Source: Pseudomonas sp. C2B4 (GTDB taxonomy: Bacteria > Pseudomonadota > Gammaproteobacteria > Pseudomonadales > Pseudomonadaceae). From it: 64,000 nucleotides of DNA. The number at the start of each line of letters is the position of its first letter. Position 1 is the stretch's first letter. This document shows positions 61,807-64,000 of the stretch, in pieces. Under the pieces are notes generated by a model. It had not been told where the DNA came from. It saw nothing but the letters and a program-made list of their open reading frames with translations, and did not search any database. The translations under genes and the position numbers were made by a program. The DNA lies in NCBI RefSeq assembly GCF_013359695.1, contig NZ_JABFMU010000002.1, positions 124,001 to 188,000 of the forward strand, written 5' to 3'.

Positions 61807-64000
61807 GCCAGATCAATCGCCTGTCCAACGGCGGACGGATCGACCGCAACAAAGTCCTGACTTTCACCTTCAACGGCCAGAACTACAAAGGCTTTGAAGG
61901 CGACTCCCTGGCCGCTGCACTGCTGGCCAACGGCGTCGACATCATCGGTCGCAGCTTCAAGTATTCCCGTCCGCGCGGCATCTTCGCCGCCGGTGCCGAA
62001 GAGCCGAACGCGGTGCTGCAGATCGGCGCCACCGAAGCCACGCAAATCCCGAACGTACGCGCCACGCAACAAGCGCTGTACCAGGGCCTGGTCGCCACCA
62101 GCACCAACGGCTGGCCGAGTGTGAACAACGACATGATGGGGATTCTCGGCAAGGTCGGCGGCAAGCTGATGCCACCGGGTTTCTACTACAAAACCTTCAT
62201 GTATCCGCAATCGTTCTGGATGACTTACGAGAAGTACATTCGTAAGGCCGCCGGTCTTGGCCGCTCGCCAACCGAGAACGATCCGGACACCTACGACTAC
62301 ATGAATCAGCACTGCGACGTGCTGATCGTCGGCGCCGGCCCTGCCGGTCTGGCGGCTGCACTGGCGGCTGCGCGCAGCGGTGCCCGTGTGATCCTCGCCG
62401 ATGAGCAGGAAGAGTTCGGCGGCAGCCTGCTCGATTCCCGCGAAAGCCTTGATGGCAAGCCGGCCACGGAGTGGGTTGCCAGCGTCATCGCTGAGCTGAA
62501 GAACACCCCGGACGTGCTGCTGTTGCCGCGCGCCACGGTCAACGGTTACCACGACCATAACTTCCTGACCATTCACGAGCGCCTGACCGATCACCTCGGC
62601 GACCGCGCACCGATTGGCCAGGTGCGTCAGCGCATCCACCGCGTGCGTGCCAAGCGTGTGGTGCTGGCGACCGGCGCTCACGAGCGTCCACTGGTCTACG
62701 GCAACAACGACGTGCCGGGCAACATGCTCGCTGGCGCAGTCTCGACTTACGTGCGCCGTTACGGCGTGGCACCGGGCAAGAAGCTGGTGCTGTCGACCAA
62801 CAACGATCACGCCTACCGCGTGGCCCTGGATTGGCTCGATGCCAGCCTGCAAGTCGTGGCCATCGCCGACGCCCGCAGCAACCCTCGCGGTGCGCTGGTG
62901 GAAGAAGCACGCGCCAAGGGTATTCGCATCCTCACCGGCAGCGCCGTGATCGAGGCCCGTGGCAGCAAGCACGTGACCGCTGCCCGCGTTGCCGCGATCG
63001 ATGTGAAAGGCCACAAGGTCACCAGCCCGGGCGAATGGCTCGAGTGCGACATCGTCGCCAGTTCCGGCGGCTACAGCCCGGTGGTTCACCTGGCTTCGCA
63101 CCTGGGCGGCAAGCCGATCTGGCGTGAGGACATCCTCGGTTTCGTACCGGGTGAAGCGCCGCAGAAACGCGTGTGCGTCGGCGGCATCAACGGCGTCTAT
63201 GGCCTCGGCGATTCTCTGGCCGATGGTTTTGAAGGGGGCGTGCGCGCCGCCAGCGAAGCCGGTTTCGGTGCGGTCGAAGCGACCTTGCCCAAAGCCCTGG
63301 CCCGTCTGGAAGAGCCAACCCTGGCGCTGTTCCAGGTGCCTCATGAAAAGAACACCGCACGGGCGCCGAAGCAATTCGTCGACCTGCAAAACGACGTCAC
63401 CGCCGCCGCCATCGAACTGGCGACCCGCGAGGGCTTCGAGTCGGTCGAGCACGTCAAACGCTATACCGCACTGGGCTTCGGCACCGATCAGGGCAAGCTG
63501 GGTAACGTCAACGGTCTGGCCATTGCCGCCCGTTCGCTGAACGTGACCATCCCGCAGATGGGCACCACCATGTTCCGCCCGAACTACACGCCGGTCACCT
63601 TCGGCGCCGTGGCCGGTCGTCACTGTGGGCACATCTTCGAGCCGGTGCGTTACACCGCGCTGCATCAGTGGCACCTGAAAAATGGCGCCGAGTTCGAAGA
63701 CGTTGGCCAGTGGAAACGTCCGTGGTACTTCCCGAAATCCGGTGAAGATATGCACGCCGCGGTCAAGCGCGAATGCAAAGCCGTGCGCGACAGCGTCGGC
63801 CTGCTGGACGCCTCGACCCTGGGCAAGATCGACATCCAGGGCCCGGACTCACGCGAGTTCCTCAACCGCATCTACACCAACGCCTGGACCAAGCTCGACG
63901 TGGGCAAGGCCCGCTACGGCCTGATGTGTAAAGAAGATGGCATGGTGTTCGACGACGGCGTGACCGCATGCCTGGCCGACAACCATTTCGTGATGACCAC
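61803..64000 (+). CDS. soxA: Sarcosine oxidase alpha subunit (C-terminus beyond window)
   Basis: 732 codons are visible of a protein normally about 1000 residues long. The N-terminal ferredoxin-like domain (residues about 15-110) has NGVDIIGRSFKYSRPRGIFAAGAEEPNAVLQ. An NAD-binding domain begins CDVLIVGAGPAGLAAALAAARSG at about residue 172. The folate-binding GCV_T-type domain starts near residue 630 (WKRPWYFPKSGEDMHAAVKRE). The frame stays open to the right edge, with no frameshift. It transfers the methyl carbon of sarcosine to tetrahydrofolate. Confidence 0.96.
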   Translation, partial: MSQINRLSNGGRIDRNKVLTFTFNGQNYKGFEGDSLAAALLANGVDIIGRSFKYSRPRGIFAAGAEEPNAVLQIGATEATQIPNVRATQQALYQGLVATSTNGWPSVNNDMMGILGKVGGKLMPPGFYYKTFMYPQSFWMTYEKYIRKAAGLGRSPTENDPDTYDYMNQHCDVLIVGAGPAGLAAALAAARSGARVILADEQEEFGGSLLDSRESLDGKPATEWVASVIAELKNTPDVLLLPRATVNGYHDHNFLTIHERLTDHLGDRAPIGQVRQRIHRVRAKRVVLATGAHERPLVYGNNDVPGNMLAGAVSTYVRRYGVAPGKKLVLSTNNDHAYRVALDWLDASLQVVAIADARSNPRGALVEEARAKGIRILTGSAVIEARGSKHVTAARVAAIDVKGHKVTSPGEWLECDIVASSGGYSPVVHLASHLGGKPIWREDILGFVPGEAPQKRVCVGGINGVYGLGDSLADGFEGGVRAASEAGFGAVEATLPKALARLEEPTLALFQVPHEKNTARAPKQFVDLQNDVTAAAIELATREGFESVEHVKRYTALGFGTDQGKLGNVNGLAIAARSLNVTIPQMGTTMFRPNYTPVTFGAVAGRHCGHIFEPVRYTALHQWHLKNGAEFEDVGQWKRPWYFPKSGEDMHAAVKRECKAVRDSVGLLDASTLGKIDIQGPDSREFLNRIYTNAWTKLDVGKARYGLMCKEDGMVFDDGVTACLADNHFVMT

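Noticed and set aside
61722..63755. 677-codon minus-strand frame opposite soxA
   Set aside because: Same antisense codon-bias effect. soxA has complete family motifs on the plus strand.

Overview
The window is a chromosomal segment of a fluorescent Pseudomonas (P. fluorescens complex). This rests on the high GC content, the Pseudomonas-specific gene order, and the many copies of the GTGGGAGCGAGCCTGCTCGCGAA repeat typical of that group. It contains 50 protein genes that I can support. Fba is cut by the left edge and SoxA by the right edge. I found no rRNA, tRNA, CRISPR array, integrase or transposase.

Positions 1-16.3 kb hold housekeeping genes: fructose-bisphosphate aldolase, a PL7 alginate lyase homologue, a REC-PAS-GGDEF-EAL c-di-GMP protein, a YgjP-type metallopeptidase, an ElaA acetyltransferase, YccS, a BaiN/HI0933-type flavoprotein, the DbpA RNA helicase, an MdtD-type exporter and a PmbA/TldD pair.

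Positions 16.5-64 kb are a nearly continuous quaternary-amine catabolic region, in the same order as the P. aeruginosa PA5372-PA5418 region. Choline enters through BetT or the CbcXWV ABC transporter and is oxidised by BetA and BetB to glycine betaine under BetI control. Carnitine is bound by CaiX and degraded by CdhA, CdhC and CdhB to betaine. A gamma-butyrobetaine dioxygenase in the same cluster supplies carnitine. GbcAB converts betaine to dimethylglycine, DgcAB with a dedicated EtfAB pair gives sarcosine, and SoxBDA with GlyA gives glycine and serine. SdaB and LtaE handle serine, threonine and glycine. GbdR and CdhR (GATase1-AraC regulators) are the expected regulators.

The conserved order is interrupted at 47.3-52.9 kb. 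First comes a 0.9 kb non-coding stretch with four same-strand perfect DnaA boxes in a repeated context. Next is a visibly AT-rich 4.8 kb segment with an orphan gene and a 1238-residue PI-PLC-like protein with about ten FN3/Ig-like domains. This segment ends at the gbcA 3' end. A diverged copy of the last 15 gbcA codons lies at its far end, as expected for an island integrated into the gbcA 3' end. This is the strongest candidate for something undescribed here.

Twenty-two palindromic REP doublets (REPINs) are scattered through the rest of the window. Every one begins or ends within about 50 nt of a stop codon.
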